From positions 773,513-837,512 of the forward strand of contig NZ_JABBGE010000001.1 of NCBI RefSeq assembly GCF_012927245.1: 64,000 nucleotides of DNA, read 5' to 3'. Origin of the DNA: Streptomyces sp. R302 (GTDB lineage Bacteria > Actinomycetota > Actinomycetes > Streptomycetales > Streptomycetaceae). The translations under genes and the position numbers were made by a program. The notes under the pieces were generated by a model. The model saw only the letters and a list, made by a program, of their open reading frames with translations, made no database searches and was not told the origin of the DNA. Below are positions 1 through 8,170 of this stretch, piece after piece; the first letter of the stretch is position 1; each line of letters begins with the position of its first letter.

Positions 1-1067
1 CCCTCACCGCCTGCCTCGCCGGCATGGCCCTCGGCCAGCTCGTCGTCGGCCCCATGAGCGACAAGTGGGGCCGCCGCCGGCCGCTGCTCGCCGGCATGGT
101 CGTCTACGTCCTCGCCACCGCTGTCTGCGCCTTCGCGCCCAGCGCCGAACTCCTCATCGGCTTCCGGCTCCTCCAGGGCCTCGCCGGGTCCGCCGGCATC
201 GTCATCGCCCGGGCCGTCGTCCGCGACCTCTACGACGGCGTCGAGATGGCCCGCTTCTTCTCCACCCTCATGCTGATCTCCGGCGTCGCGCCGATCATCG
301 CGCCGCTCATCGGCGGACAGATCCTGCGGATCACCGACTGGCGGGGCGTCTTCCACGTCCTCGCCGTCATCGGCGTCCTCCTCACCGTCGTCGTCTGGCG
401 CTTCCTCCACGAGACGCTGCCGCCGGAACGGCGACAGGAGGGCGGCGTCGGGCAGGCCCTGCGCACCATGCGCGGGCTGCTCGCCGACCGCGTCTTCACC
501 GGCTACATGCTGGCCGGCGGCCTCGCCTTCGCGGCCCTCTTCGCCTACATCTCGGCCTCGCCGTTCGTCGTCCAGGAGATCTACGGGGCCTCGCCGCAGA
601 CCTTCAGCCTCCTCTTCGGGCTCAACTCCATCGGCCTCGTCGCCGTCGGCCAGATCAACGGCAAGCTGCTCGTCGGGCGGGTCAGCCTCGACAAGGTGCT
701 CGGCTTCGGGCTGTCCGTCATCGTGCTCGCCGCGACGGCGCTGCTCCTGATGACGACCGGCGCCTTCGGCGAGGTCGGGCTCGTCCCGGTCGCCGCGGGC
801 CTCTTCGTCCTCATGTCCGCGATGGGACTGGCGATGCCGAACACGAACGCGCAGGCGCTGATGCGGACGCCGCACGCGGCGGGCTCCGCCTCCGCGCTCC
901 TCGGCACGTCCTCGTTCCTGATCGGCGCGATCGCCTCCCCCCTCGTCGGCATCGCCGGCGAACACACGGCCGTCCCCATGGCCGTCGTCCAACTCACCTG
1001 CGCCCTGGCCGCCCTCACCTGCTTCCTCCTCCTGTGCCGCCCCTGGCGCAACCCGGCAACCACCTGA
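1..1067 (+). CDS. MFS multidrug transporter, Bcr/CflA type (5'-truncated by window)
   Basis: An inner-membrane proton-driven drug exporter whose beginning lies before the window. The reading frame is open from the first bases, and the first recognisable block is the MFS loop 2-3 signature (G-P-M-S-D-K-W-G-R-R-R). About ten hydrophobic segments follow, ending at a TGA. The spacing and loop motifs fit the 12-helix DHA1 drug:H+ antiporter family, and the extended inner segments and the FVLMSAMGLAMPN block resemble Bcr/CflA proteins. The substrate cannot be read from sequence. It is followed by an 830-bp repeat-filled region, so it probably ends its transcription unit. The family is certain; the subfamily is likely. 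Confidence 0.85.
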   Translation, partial: LTACLAGMALGQLVVGPMSDKWGRRRPLLAGMVVYVLATAVCAFAPSAELLIGFRLLQGLAGSAGIVIARAVVRDLYDGVEMARFFSTLMLISGVAPIIAPLIGGQILRITDWRGVFHVLAVIGVLLTVVVWRFLHETLPPERRQEGGVGQALRTMRGLLADRVFTGYMLAGGLAFAALFAYISASPFVVQEIYGASPQTFSLLFGLNSIGLVAVGQINGKLLVGRVSLDKVLGFGLSVIVLAATALLLMTTGAFGEVGLVPVAAGLFVLMSAMGLAMPNTNAQALMRTPHAAGSASALLGTSSFLIGAIASPLVGIAGEHTAVPMAVVQLTCALAALTCFLLLCRPWRNPATT

Positions 1068-1590
1068 CGACCCGTCGGCTGCACCCGCCCCCCTGCGCCG
1101 GGGCGCCCGCAGGGCGGTGCCCACTCCGCGCCACCACCACCGCCCCCGCGACCAGGCGTCCCAAGAGACCGGCACCCACCCGCAGGCCCCACGCGGGCCC
1201 CGGCCCCGGCACGAGCCCGCACCCGCCGTCCCTGCGGGCCCGCGTCTCGCTGGGGCGGTGCCCACCCGCAGGGGCCTGGCCCTGGCGATGGGCCCGCGCC
1301 CGTCGTTCCTGTGGGCCCGCGTTCCGCTGGGGCGGCGCCCACCCGCAGGGGCCTGGCCCTGGTGCGGGGCCGTGCCCGGCGTCCCTGTGGGCACGCGTCT
1401 CGCTAGGGCGGTGCCCACCCGCAGTCCCGGCGCGCGGGGCCTGGCCCCGGTGCGGGCTGCGCGCCCGGTGTCCCTGTGGGCATGCGTCCCCCTGGGGCGG
1501 TGCCCACCCTCAGGCCCGGCTTGGGGCCTGGTGCTGGTGCGGGTGGCGCGCCCGGCGTCCCTGTGGGCATACGTCCCGCTAGGGCGGGAC

Positions 1591-1735
1591 GGGTGGGCAC
1601 AGGGACGGCGCCCTCTGCCGCGCCTCGGCTTTCCGGGCCTGGACCCGCACCACGATGTACGGCTCCGTACCGGTGCGGGTTCAGGCGACAGGTGCGGAGG
1701 CACCCGCAGAAGGTGCCGTTCCGTTGTGCCCACCC
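1591..1735. repeat. 145-bp structured element, copy A (terminal inverted repeats)
   Basis: The element begins GGGTGGGCACA and ends TGTGCCCACCC, a perfect 11-bp terminal inverted repeat. Inside is a large nested stem: ACCCGCACC pairs with GGTGCGGGT, enclosing GTACGG-CT-CCGTAC. A second copy at 18818-18960 is about 90 percent identical by eye. It codes for nothing recognisable. It could be a MITE-like mobile sequence or a REP-type hairpin; the sequence alone does not decide. Confidence 0.7.
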
Positions 1736-1891
1736 GTTCCGCCCCTTGCGGAACGCCTGCCCACAACGGAGCGGCGGTGGAGGGTGGGCACCGCCCTGGC
1801 GGAACGTATGCCCACAACGGGGTGGCGGCGCGGCACGTATGCCCACAACGGGGCGGCGGGCCGGGTCCGCGGCCGGGGCGGAGGGGGCGCC

Positions 1892-1897
1892 TAGACT
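1892..1897 (+). promoter_or_regulatory. -10 box (TAGACT) for a leaderless transcript
   Basis: TAGACT ends 6 nt before the GTG start of the Rsm22-family gene. With transcription starting about 7 nt after the -10 box, the mRNA would begin at or next to the start codon. No Shine-Dalgarno sequence precedes the GTG, which agrees with a leaderless message. Confidence 0.6.
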
Positions 1898-1903
1898 GGG
1901 TCG

Positions 1904-2890
1904 GTGAATGTGTCTTCCCCTTCTGCCGAGTCACTGCGGGGCGCCCTCGCCGGGGTGCTGGGCGGGCTCCCGCCCTCGCAGGCCGCGAAGTCCGTCGAGC
2001 GGCTGATCGCGCACTACCGCGGGGTCACGCCGACCGACGCGCCCGTCCTGCGGGACCGCGCGGACGTCGTCGCGTACGCCGCCTACCGCATGCCCGCGAC
2101 GTTCGAGGCCGCCCGGGCCGCGCTCGACGCGCTGCGGGACGCCGCGCCGGAGTGGGTGCCGGGGACGCACACCGACATCGGCGGCGGGACGGGCGCCGCG
2201 AGCTGGGCCGTCGCCGACGTGTGGGACGGGCAGCCGCCGCGTACCACCGTCCTCGACTGGGCCGAGCCCGCCCTCGCCCTCGGCCGCGAGCTCGCGGCCG
2301 GCGTCCTGGACGCCGAGTGGCGCCGCGAGCGGATCGGGACGGCGCTGCGCCTCCCCGAGACCGACCTCGTCACCGTCTCGTACGTGCTCAAGGAGCTCAC
2401 CGAGGGGGACCGGGCCGCGCTCGTCGCCGAGGCGGCCCGCGCCTCCCGCGGCGCGGTCGTCGTCGTCGAGCCCGGCACCCCGGACGGCTACGAGCGGATC
2501 ATCGCCGCCCGCTCCGTCCTGACCGACGCTGGCTACACCGTCGCCGCGCCCTGCCCGCACAGCGGCGCCTGCCCGATCGAGCCGGGCACCGACTGGTGCC
2601 ACTTCTCGGCGCGGGTCAGCCGCTCCTCGCTGCACCGGCAGGTGAAGGGCGGTTCGCTGCCGTACGAGGACGAGAAGTACGCGTACGTCGCCGCCACCCG
2701 GTTCCCGGTGACCCCCGCGCCCGCCCGCGTCACCCGCAGGCCGCAGACCCGCAAGGGCCTCGTCCTCCTGGACCTCTGCGCCCCCGAGGGCCTGGAGCGG
2801 GCGACCGTCACCAAGCGCCACGGGCCCCTGTACAAGCAGGCCCGTGACGCCGAGTGGGGCGACTCCTGGCCCCCGGCCGACGAGGGCTAG
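1904..2890 (+). CDS. Rsm22-family (mitoribosomal small-subunit-like) methyltransferase
   Basis: A predicted cytoplasmic SAM-dependent methyltransferase of the Rsm22/METTL17 family, which acts in small ribosomal subunit assembly in the members studied. A Rossmann-type glycine loop (DIGGGTGAASWA) lies near residue 90. Cysteines at about 217, 223, 232 and 292, in CPHSGACP, WCHF and DLCAPEG, match the iron-sulfur cluster ligands of the family. Length (328 aa) is normal for bacterial members. The GTG start has no ribosome binding site but sits behind a -10 box, so it is probably leaderless. Its stop codon overlaps that of the convergent DDAH gene by 4 bp. The target in bacteria is not established. 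Confidence 0.88.
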   Translation: MNVSSPSAESLRGALAGVLGGLPPSQAAKSVERLIAHYRGVTPTDAPVLRDRADVVAYAAYRMPATFEAARAALDALRDAAPEWVPGTHTDIGGGTGAASWAVADVWDGQPPRTTVLDWAEPALALGRELAAGVLDAEWRRERIGTALRLPETDLVTVSYVLKELTEGDRAALVAEAARASRGAVVVVEPGTPDGYERIIAARSVLTDAGYTVAAPCPHSGACPIEPGTDWCHFSARVSRSSLHRQVKGGSLPYEDEKYAYVAATRFPVTPAPARVTRRPQTRKGLVLLDLCAPEGLERATVTKRHGPLYKQARDAEWGDSWPPADEG

Positions 2891-3720
2891 GCCGGGCGCA
2901 GCTCCTGGGTGCAGCACTTCACGCTGCCGCCGCCCTTGAGGAGTTCGCCGAGGTCCATGCCGATCGGCTCGAAGCCGCGCGCCCGGAGCGGGTCGAAGAG
3001 GCCCGTCGCCGTCTGCGGCAGCAGCACGTTCCGGCCGTCGCTGACCGCGTTGAGCCCGAGCGCCGCCGCGTCCTCCGCGCCGGCCTTCAGTGCGTCGGGG
3101 AAGAGGCGCGCGAGGACGGCTTGGCTGCCGGCGGAGAAGGCCTCGGGGAAGTACATGACCTCGTCGGCGGCCTCGTCGAGGACACAGAGCGCGGTGTCCA
3201 GGTGGTAGTAGCGCGGGTCCACCAGCTCCAGGCCGATCACCGGCCGGCCGAAGAACTCCTGGGCCTCGCCGTGGGACAGCGGGCTGGAGCGGAAGCCGGT
3301 GCCGGCCAGGATCCAGGAGGCGGTGACGGCGAAGTCGCCCTCGCCCTCGTTGACGTGCTCCGGCTCGCGCAGGTCGATCCCGGTCCAGCCGTTGCGGCGG
3401 AACCAGGCGAGGTGCGCGTCGGCCTCGGCGGTCCGCTCGGGGTGGGCGAAGCGGGCGCCGAGCACCCGTCCGCCGACGACGGTCGCGCCGTTCGCCGCGA
3501 AGACCATGTCCGGCAGCGCCGGGTCGGGGTCGAGGAGTTCGACGGTGTGCCCGAGGGCGAGGTAGCGGTCCCGGAGGTCCTCCCACTGGGCGAGGGCGAG
3601 CGGCAGGTCGACGGGTTTCGTCGGGTCCATCCACGGGTTGATGGAGTACGTCACCCTGAAGTGCGCGGGTGGGCACATCAGGTAGCGGCGGGGCGAGGAC
3701 TCGCGCGGAGTGGAGCGCAA
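2887..3720 (-). CDS. ddaH: Dimethylargininase (DDAH) / amidinotransferase-fold hydrolase, TTG start
   Basis: A pentein-fold guanidine-modifying hydrolase, probably converting N-omega-dimethylarginine to citrulline and dimethylamine. The conserved N-terminal stretch RRYLMCPPAHFRVTYSINPW, a YYHLD histidine near residue 173 and a near-terminal CCTQEL carrying the nucleophilic cysteine (269/270 of 277) are all present. The family signature begins upstream of the first ATG (3678). A TTG at 3718-3720 preceded by AGGAGG with a 5-nt spacer is therefore the best start; the more distal ATG at 3867 lies inside repeat-like sequence. It is monocistronic and convergent with the methyltransferase gene. Arginine deiminase-like activity on another guanidine substrate cannot be excluded. 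Confidence 0.85.
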   Translation of the reverse strand: MRSTPRESSPRRYLMCPPAHFRVTYSINPWMDPTKPVDLPLALAQWEDLRDRYLALGHTVELLDPDPALPDMVFAANGATVVGGRVLGARFAHPERTAEADAHLAWFRRNGWTGIDLREPEHVNEGEGDFAVTASWILAGTGFRSSPLSHGEAQEFFGRPVIGLELVDPRYYHLDTALCVLDEAADEVMYFPEAFSAGSQAVLARLFPDALKAGAEDAAALGLNAVSDGRNVLLPQTATGLFDPLRARGFEPIGMDLGELLKGGGSVKCCTQELRPA

Positions 3721-3867
3721 TCGGGCCTCCTCACGGGCAGGTGACCCGCCGGTGGCGGGCCGTGGATCGGTGGAGCCATGGTCCGCTCTCGCGGCCCCGC
3801 GCGCAGTGGACCGTTCGGGTGGTTCGCCCGCCGTACACCAGATCGACATCCACACGGCGATCGACAC

Positions 3868-4592
3868 CCGTGCAAGCCCCTCGACACCCGTCCGAGCCGC
3901 CCGACTCCCGTGCGAGCCGCCCGACGCCCGCGCAGGCCGCGCGACTCCCGTTCGAGCCGGTTGGCTCCCGCGCAGTCCGCCCGTTGCCCGCGTCAGGCCG
4001 CGTGGCTTCCGTACGGGCCGGTTGGCTCCCGTGCAGTCCGTCCGATGTCCGCGTCAGGCCGCGTGGCTTCCGTACGGGCCGGTTGGCTCCCGTGCAGTCC
4101 GTCCGTTGCCCGCGTCAGGCCGCGTGGCTTCCGTACGGGCCGGTTGGCTCCCGTGCAGTCCGTCCGATGTCCGCGTCAGGCCGCGTGGCTTCCGTACGGG
4201 CCGGTTGGCTCCCGTGCAGTCCGTCCGATGTCCGCGTCAGGCCGCGTGGCTTCCGTACGGGCCGGTTGGCTCCCGTGCAGTCCGCCCGTTGCCCGCGCCA
4301 GGCCGCGTGACTCCCGTTCGAGCCGGTCGGCTCCCGCGCAGTCCGTCCGATGTCCGCGCCAGACCGCGCGACTCCCGTCCGAACCGGGCGACGCCCGCGC
4401 GATGCCCGAGCAAGCCGCGCGACTCCCGCGCCAGGCCGCGAGACTCCCGTCCGAGCCCGTCGAGCACCCGCGCAAGCCGCCCGACTCCCGCGCAAGCCGC
4501 CCCGCGACGCCCGTACGAGCCCCCCGCACCCCCCGCACTCCCGCACCCCCCCCGCACTCCCGCCCCCCCGCAACTCCCCCCACCCCCACCCC
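3868..4592. repeat. 61-bp minisatellite plus degenerate half-units
   Basis: Seven tandem copies of a 61-bp unit begin at 3959, 4020, 4081, 4142, 4203, 4264 and 4325. Each starts GGTTGGCTCCCG or a close variant and ends in TTCCGTACGGGCC. The central copies differ at only one to three positions and the last copy is diverged. Degenerate half-units of roughly 25-30 bp (GCGACTCCCGTNCGAGCC) flank the array out to about 4540, followed by a C-rich tract. Because 61 is not divisible by three, the long open frames here cycle through one another's translations and are not genes. Confidence 0.85.
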
Positions 4593-4611
4593 ACGAGACG
4601 CGTCGTCTCGT
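4593..4611. promoter_or_regulatory. Perfect 8-bp inverted repeat, probable TetR operator
   Basis: ACGAGACG and CGTCTCGT flank a 3-nt centre (CGT), a perfect 19-bp dyad. It ends 7 bp before a TAGGTT -10 box (4619-4624) and so covers the -35 position of the promoter of the downstream TetR gene. Such a placement is typical of an autorepressor site. The nearby regulator is the obvious candidate, by inference. Confidence 0.7.
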
Positions 4612-4631
4612 CCAGTGGTAGGTTCGGCGTC

Positions 4632-5255
4632 ATGTCCGAGACCAAGGCGCCCGACGCCTCCCGTCGTAGCGAGCGTTCCCGGCGTGCCATCTTCGATGCC
4701 GCGCTCGCTCTCGTCTCCGAGAGCGGGTACGCGAAGACGACCGTCGAGGGCATCGCCGCCCGTGCCGGTGTCGGCAAGCAGACCATCTACCGCTGGTGGC
4801 CCTCCAAGGCGGCCGTGCTTCTCGACGCCTTCCTCGACCTCGCCGCCCGCGCCGCCGAGGAGGCCGGTGCCGATCCGGGGCAGACCGAGCTGCCCGACAC
4901 CGGGGACCTCGCCGCCGACCTCCGGGTCGTGCTGCGGGCCACCGTCGACGAGCTCAACAACCCCCGGTACGACGCCCCCACCCGCGCGCTCGCCGCCGAG
5001 GGGTCCACCGATCCCGCGCTCGGCGCCCGCTTCACCGAGGCTCTCCTCGAACCCCAGCTGCGGGTGTTCGCCCGCCGTATCGAGGCCGCCCGGGCCGCCG
5101 GGCAGGTCGATCCGGCCGTCGACGCGCGGCTCGCCACCGAGCTCCTCGTCGGGCCGCTCCACCACCGCTGGCTGCACCGCACGGGCCCCCTCACCCACGC
5201 CTACGCCGACGCCCTCGTCGACCACGCGCTGCGCGGCCTCGCGCCCCGGCCGTGA
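4632..5255 (+). CDS. TetR/AcrR family transcriptional regulator
   Basis: A one-component repressor of 207 aa. The N-terminal helix-turn-helix is clear (TVEGIAARAGVGKQTIYRWW, residues about 37-56), preceded by SRRAIFDAALALVSESGY. The C-terminal ligand domain resembles the TetR_C_11-like group (ELNNPRYD... LLVGPLHHRWL). The ATG start lies 7 nt after a TAGGTT -10 box with no ribosome binding site, so it is probably leaderless. The perfect dyad just upstream suggests autoregulation. No adjacent transporter or enzyme gene is divergently transcribed; the upstream 700 bp are repeats, so its target other than itself is unknown. Confidence 0.9.
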   Translation: MSETKAPDASRRSERSRRAIFDAALALVSESGYAKTTVEGIAARAGVGKQTIYRWWPSKAAVLLDAFLDLAARAAEEAGADPGQTELPDTGDLAADLRVVLRATVDELNNPRYDAPTRALAAEGSTDPALGARFTEALLEPQLRVFARRIEAARAAGQVDPAVDARLATELLVGPLHHRWLHRTGPLTHAYADALVDHALRGLAPRP

Positions 5256-5369
5256 CGAGCGTGAGCGTCGTCACCGGCCCCTGGTTCCCCACTCCGGTCA
5301 CCCGGGGAGCAGGATGGTGGGACCATGGGCAGAGCCTTGACCGGGCGAGCATGAGCTGTGAGGGGATAG

Positions 5370-6146
5370 ATGGGCGACGGCATCGGCCGCTACCGCGGCA
5401 CGGAGAGCAAACTCGCACAGTGGCTGCGCAGGCGCCCCAAACGGACCGCGCCCGACGACGGGAACACCCGCGAGACGCTGCTCCTGGCCATCGCCGCCGC
5501 CGGCCTGCCCCTGGCCCCCGCCGCCTACCCCGTCGGCTACAGCTGTTCCTGTGAGCGGATCGGCTGCCCCACCCCCGCCCGCCACCCGGTCTCCTTCGCC
5601 TGGCAGACCCAGTCGACCACCGACCGCGCGCAGATCGAGCGCTGGGCGCGGAACGAGCCCGCGGCGAACTTCGTCACCGCCACCGGCATGGTCCACGACG
5701 TCCTCGACGTGCCGCTGGCCGCGGGCCGCGCCGCCCTCGACCGGCTCCTCGCCGCGGGCGTCGAGGTCGGACCGGTCGCCGAGTCCCCCGACAGCGCGGG
5801 CGACGGCGGCCGGATGCTCTTCTTCACCGCCACCCGAGGCACCCCCGAGGACGAGGACGAGTGGTGGCCGTGCGAGCTGGACTGCCATCCCGAGACCATG
5901 GACGAGCATCCGGGCCTGCGCTGGCACTGCCGCGGCAGCTACGTCCTCGTCCCGCCCGCCCGGCTCCCCGGTGACGAGGCCGACCACCCGGTCGTCGGCT
6001 GGGTCCGCGGCCCCGAGCACGCGCTGCCCGACCCGCTGAACCTCCTGGAGGCCCTCACCGACGCCTGCGCCCGGCACGCCGCCGAGCGGGAGGCCGAGGG
6101 CGAGGAGCACCGCTCCCACGACGTTGCCTGGCCCCTCACCCGCTGA
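5370..6146 (+). CDS. Bifunctional DNA primase/polymerase N-terminal domain protein
   Basis: A 258-aa protein consisting essentially of the prim-pol (AEP) N-terminal domain often found as a stand-alone protein in streptomycetes. Visible family features are LLAIAAAGLPLAPAAYPVG, a cysteine cluster in YSCSCERIGCPTPARHP, and FVTATGMVHDVLDVP, where other AEPs carry the catalytic acidic motif. Here the position that would be an aspartate pair reads H-D-V-L-D-V. No helicase domain is attached and no plasmid-type replication gene is nearby, so a chromosomal role is unknown. The ATG is at 5370; upstream sequence shows no strong ribosome binding site. It is followed by short CCGCTGACC repeats. Confidence 0.8.
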   Translation: MGDGIGRYRGTESKLAQWLRRRPKRTAPDDGNTRETLLLAIAAAGLPLAPAAYPVGYSCSCERIGCPTPARHPVSFAWQTQSTTDRAQIERWARNEPAANFVTATGMVHDVLDVPLAAGRAALDRLLAAGVEVGPVAESPDSAGDGGRMLFFTATRGTPEDEDEWWPCELDCHPETMDEHPGLRWHCRGSYVLVPPARLPGDEADHPVVGWVRGPEHALPDPLNLLEALTDACARHAAEREAEGEEHRSHDVAWPLTR

Positions 6147-6220
6147 CCCGCTGACCCCCTCACCCGCTGACCCACTGACCCGCTGACCTGCGGTCCAGGC
6201 CCGCGCCCGCCCCCGCCGCC

Positions 6221-6249
6221 CCCCGCGCCCGCGGGGCGCAGGCGCGGGG
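6221..6249. terminator. Bidirectional terminator hairpin between convergent genes
   Basis: CCCCGCGCC (6221-6229) pairs with GGCGCGGGG (6241-6249) around an 11-nt loop. It lies between the convergent ends of the prim-pol gene and the lipoprotein gene. There is no U-tract, as is usual in streptomycetes. Confidence 0.5.
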
Positions 6250-6255
6250 CCGGGG

Positions 6256-7314
6256 TCACGAGCCCTCGACCGCGACCACGCCCTGGAGCCGGCCCGCGAA
6301 GACGACCGCGTCCTTCGCCGCGGCCCCGCCCGTGCCCGCCGGCTTCACCAGGACGACCTGGCTCGACACCCACTCCTTGGTCACCGTGTTCACGACCTCG
6401 CCCTTCATCAGGGCCTTCAGCTCCGGGCCCACCTTCGGGCGGTAGCCCTTCGCGGTCGTCTGGCGCTCGAAGTGGCGGCTGGCGAAGAAGACCAGTGCCC
6501 CGCCGTCCTCCGTCGCGAGCGCCAGCGGCGCGAAGTCGCCCGAGTCGGCGGCGCGGTCGATCCACTGGGTCGCCACGCCGGGCCGCGAGGCCGTACGGGC
6601 CCGCCGCTCACGCCACTCGGTGGTGTGCGCGCCCGCAGCGAAGGGACTCGTACCGCCGTCCTTGAGGTACGCGGCGTACCGCTCGCTCAGCACGCCGGGG
6701 GCGACCGCCACGGCGTCCGAGCCGGCGGCCACCGCCACCTCGTCGCCCTCCTCCTCGGCGAACTCGGGCATCTCGTCCCGGCCGAGGATCACCAGGTGGG
6801 CGGCCTTCCACGGCTGTTCGGGGCCGTTCTTGACGAAGGCCACCAGCCAGCGGTTGTCCGCCTGCTTCGTGTCGTCGTCGCGGTTGGAGTCGGTGTCGGC
6901 GACGAACCAGCGCGGCCAGCCCGCCTTCCTGGGGACCAGGAAGCGGGGGTCGCGCAGCTCCAGCGGCTTGTGGTCCGGATTGCCCTCCGGCCGGGTCACC
7001 GACTTCGACTTCAGGCCGGCCTGGTTGATCGCGCCCAGCGCGCCGGTGACCTGCCCGGCGTCGAGCGTCGGGTCGTTGGCCTTGTCGGCCCGGTTGAACG
7101 CGGTGACGAAGGCGGCGAGCGCCGCCGAGGCCTCCTCGGGCGTCGCCCCCGGCACGACCGCGGTCTCGCCGTGGACGGTCACACAGCCGCTCGCGGTCAG
7201 CGCCACGACGGTCGCCGCGGCGACGGACGCCAGGGCCCGGGAGGGCCGCCGTCCCCGCCGTCCCCGCCGTACCTCAGACCGCCGGGTCTGCCGCTCCAGC
7301 CTCAGCCTTCTCAT
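6256..7314 (-). CDS. Lipoprotein of unknown function, last gene of the efe operon
   Basis: An exported lipid-anchored protein of 352 aa. The arginine-rich start is followed by a hydrophobic stretch and the lipobox LTASGC with the acylated cysteine near residue 44. The mature part (TPEEASAALAAFVTAFNRADKAND...) shows no metal-binding or catalytic motif that I recognise. The ATG overlaps the 3' end of efeU by 41 nt and is preceded, within efeU, by GAGAAGCAGAAGG at a 6-nt spacing, so translation is probably coupled to efeU. The position suggests an accessory role in ferrous/ferric iron import, by inference from context only. No family name can be given. Confidence 0.75.
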   Translation of the reverse strand: MRRLRLERQTRRSEVRRGRRGRRPSRALASVAAATVVALTASGCVTVHGETAVVPGATPEEASAALAAFVTAFNRADKANDPTLDAGQVTGALGAINQAGLKSKSVTRPEGNPDHKPLELRDPRFLVPRKAGWPRWFVADTDSNRDDDTKQADNRWLVAFVKNGPEQPWKAAHLVILGRDEMPEFAEEEGDEVAVAAGSDAVAVAPGVLSERYAAYLKDGGTSPFAAGAHTTEWRERRARTASRPGVATQWIDRAADSGDFAPLALATEDGGALVFFASRHFERQTTAKGYRPKVGPELKALMKGEVVNTVTKEWVSSQVVLVKPAGTGGAAAKDAVVFAGRLQGVVAVEGS

Positions 7315-8152
7315 CGGTCGCCTTCTGCTTCTCCACGCGCTCGGACGGACCCGACCTTATCGGGGCGAGGAAGAGCGCGAGCGTCGGGACCAGATACAGC
7401 GCCCACACCGTGACCTGAAGGACCGTCGGGTCGGGCTGGAAGTTGAAGACGCCCTTGAGGAGCGTGCCGTACCAGCTGTCCGGCGGGACCGTCGCCGAGA
7501 TGTCGAAGGCCTTGTCGGCGAGACCGCCGAGGAAGCGGGCCTCCTGGAGGTCGTGCACGCCGTACGCGAGGACGCCCGCCGCCACCACGACCAGCATCCC
7601 GCCGGTCCAGGTGAAGAACTTCGCCAGATCGATCCTCAGCGCGCCCCGGTAGAACAGCCAGCCGAGCAGCACCGCCGTCAGCAGGCCGAGGACCACGCCG
7701 AGCAGCGGGGCGTGGCTGCCGTCGGAGGAGGCCCGCACCGACGCCCACACGAACAGCGCGGTCTCCAGGCCCTCCCGGCCCACGGCCAGGAAGGCGGTGG
7801 CGACCAGCGCGCCGGTGCCCATCGCCAGGGCCGCGTCCAGCCTGCCGTGCAGCTCCGCCCTCAGGTGCCGGGCGGTCTTCCGCATCCAGAACACCATCCA
7901 CGTCACCAGGATCACGGCGAGGATCGACAGCGAGCCGCCGAGCAGCTCCTGCGCCTCGAAGGTCAGCTCCTGGGAGCCGAACTCCAGGCCGGCGCCGAAG
8001 GCGAGCGCGAGGGCGACGGCCACGCCGATGCCGGTCCAGATCGGCTTCAGGGCGTCCCTGCGGCCGGTCTTCACCAGGTAGGCGATGAGGATGCAGACGA
8101 CGAGGCTGGCCTCCAGACCCTCGCGGAGGCCGATCAGGTAGTTGCCGAACAC
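7274..8152 (-). CDS. efeU: Iron permease EfeU (FTR1 family)
   Basis: A seven-helix membrane permease (292 aa) that imports iron through the cytoplasmic membrane. The two iron-channel motifs REGLE are both intact, at residues 10-14 and 126-130. The GTG start at 8152 has GGGAGG about 7 nt upstream, just after the efeB stop. It is the third gene of an efeO-efeB-efeU order and is followed with overlap by a lipoprotein gene. In the family, EfeO delivers iron at the outer face and EfeB oxidises ferrous iron or deals with heme. Expression is expected to follow the iron box in front of efeO. Confidence 0.93.
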   Translation of the reverse strand: MFGNYLIGLREGLEASLVVCILIAYLVKTGRRDALKPIWTGIGVAVALALAFGAGLEFGSQELTFEAQELLGGSLSILAVILVTWMVFWMRKTARHLRAELHGRLDAALAMGTGALVATAFLAVGREGLETALFVWASVRASSDGSHAPLLGVVLGLLTAVLLGWLFYRGALRIDLAKFFTWTGGMLVVVAAGVLAYGVHDLQEARFLGGLADKAFDISATVPPDSWYGTLLKGVFNFQPDPTVLQVTVWALYLVPTLALFLAPIRSGPSERVEKQKATDEKAEAGAADPAV

Positions 8153-8170
8153 GACGGTTACCTCCCAGGG

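Larger units (their letters stand above)
1068..1903. repeat. Intergenic region filled with GTGGGCA/TGCCCAC hairpin repeats
   Basis: No gene is supported here, although several frames stay open because of the extreme GC content. From about 1240 to 1560 there are four copies of an approximately 78-88 bp unit, each with a GGGCGGTGCCCACC-like core (near 1252, 1330, 1406 and 1494) preceded by CCCTGTGGGCAYRCGT. Each core can pair GTGGGCA with TGCCCAC to form a hairpin. A separate 145-bp element with terminal inverted repeats follows at 1591-1735. Further GTGGGCA/TGCCCAC pairs run to about 1860. The same family recurs at 15.83-15.98 kb and 18.82-19.06 kb. Confidence 0.75.

Noticed and set aside
3868..4592. 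Regular direct repeats that might be a CRISPR array or a repeat protein gene
   Set aside because: Units are 61 bp head to tail without variable spacers, no cas genes are present, and the period breaks any reading frame.
5370..6146. Primase/polymerase gene as a sign of an integrated plasmid or phage
   Set aside because: No integrase, att repeat, tra or replication gene adjoins, and stand-alone prim-pol N-domain genes are common in streptomycete chromosomes.
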